From an uncultured Actinomycetes bacterium (GTDB taxonomy: Bacteria > Actinomycetota > Acidimicrobiia > Acidimicrobiales > Microtrichaceae), in contig CAJANQ010000242.1 in the NCBI GenBank assembly GCA_903941145.1, forward strand, positions 1 to 5,626: 5,626 bases of DNA, read 5' to 3'. The notes under the pieces were generated by a model, which was not told the origin of the DNA, ran no database searches, and was given only the letters and a program-made list of their open reading frames with translations. The position numbers and the translations under genes are program-made. Within the stretch, counting starts at the first letter, position 1. Every line of letters begins with the position of its first letter. Of the stretch, positions 5,534 through 5,626 are shown piece after piece.

Positions 5534-5539
5534 TAGCCT
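5534..5539 (+). promoter_or_regulatory. Candidate -10 box for the last gene
   Basis: TAGCCT fits TAnnnT and lies 29 bases before the ATG at 5569. It closely resembles the TAGGGT box before the preceding gene in form and placement, suggesting that each has its own promoter. Confidence 0.35.
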
Positions 5540-5555
5540 GCGTCGTCCGCCGAAC

Positions 5556-5561
5556 AAGGAG
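5556..5561 (+). promoter_or_regulatory. Ribosome binding site of the last gene
   Basis: AAGGAG with a seven-base spacer to the ATG at 5569, the best Shine-Dalgarno in the window. Confidence 0.65.
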
Positions 5562-5568
5562 CGCCGTC

Positions 5569-5626
5569 ATGGCTGAGTACGAACCGTCCCCGTGGGAGCC
5601 CATCGCCGAGCACGTCGAGCAGTACC
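5569..5626 (+). CDS. 5' end of a probable F420-dependent nitroreductase-family protein
   Basis: Only 19 codons lie in the window: MAEYEPSPWEPIAEHVEQY. The SPW...V..QV..Y-type opening resembles the N-termini of the deazaflavin (F420)-dependent nitroreductase/quinone reductase family of actinobacteria, whose members often begin with a short SPxxWxxxxVExYE segment before the flavin-binding beta barrel. Start codon and frame are well supported by AAGGAG upstream. The family call rests on this short segment alone; the catalytic region lies beyond the edge. Confidence 0.55.
   Translation, partial: MAEYEPSPWEPIAEHVEQY

Noticed and set aside
3794..5557. Minus-strand open frame of 587 codons opposite yaaA and the CMD-like gene
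   Set aside because: Both plus-strand genes have strong family motifs here; the antisense product has no recognisable domain and spans two genes.

Overview
The window is very GC-rich and uses G or C at almost every third codon position, which points to a high-GC actinomycete-type bacterium. Supporting signs are short TAnnnT-type -10 boxes just upstream of starts, a YaaA-family protein, and the start of what looks like a deazaflavin (F420)-dependent nitroreductase-family gene. The cell-surface gene, with Ig-like, DUF4214 and Lys/Ala parts, would suit Acidimicrobiia or a related actinobacterial class. That placement is an inference. No mobile element, CRISPR array, rRNA or tRNA was seen.

Left part, minus strand (about 1-2562): two genes for exported proteins read leftward. 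The upstream one (694-2562) encodes a 622-residue secreted protein with a signal peptide, Ig-like beta domains, a DUF4214-like segment and a strongly basic Lys/Arg/Ala pentad-repeat tail resembling histone H1 or HBHA tails. A long GC-rich hairpin follows its stop codon. The downstream gene (from 470 leftward) encodes a small exported protein with an ICHVPPG motif. Its continuous reading frame ends at 180, but a neighbouring frame is open to the window edge and encodes an extremely acidic Asp/His/Ser tail. This suggests a frameshift, a sequencing error in a G/C run, or phase variation around 196-219.

Middle (2563-2871): a divergent intergenic region of about 309 bp with a G8 tract, several G/C-run hairpins that could pair in alternative ways, and candidate promoters on both sides.

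Right part, plus strand (2872-5626): a two-span membrane protein with a large extracellular domain of unknown function, then a yaaA-family gene one base after its stop (probably translationally coupled). Next comes a carboxymuconolactone decarboxylase-like protein that lacks both AhpD redox cysteines, and finally the first 19 codons of a probable F420-dependent nitroreductase-family protein. The last two each have their own ribosome binding site and a plausible -10 box.

The most interesting idea is the left pair: a secreted polycation-tailed protein next to a secreted polyanionic protein, both tails built on tandem repeats. They may work together at the cell surface, but this is untested. The right-hand genes look like ordinary stress or redox housekeeping functions plus one uncharacterised membrane protein.
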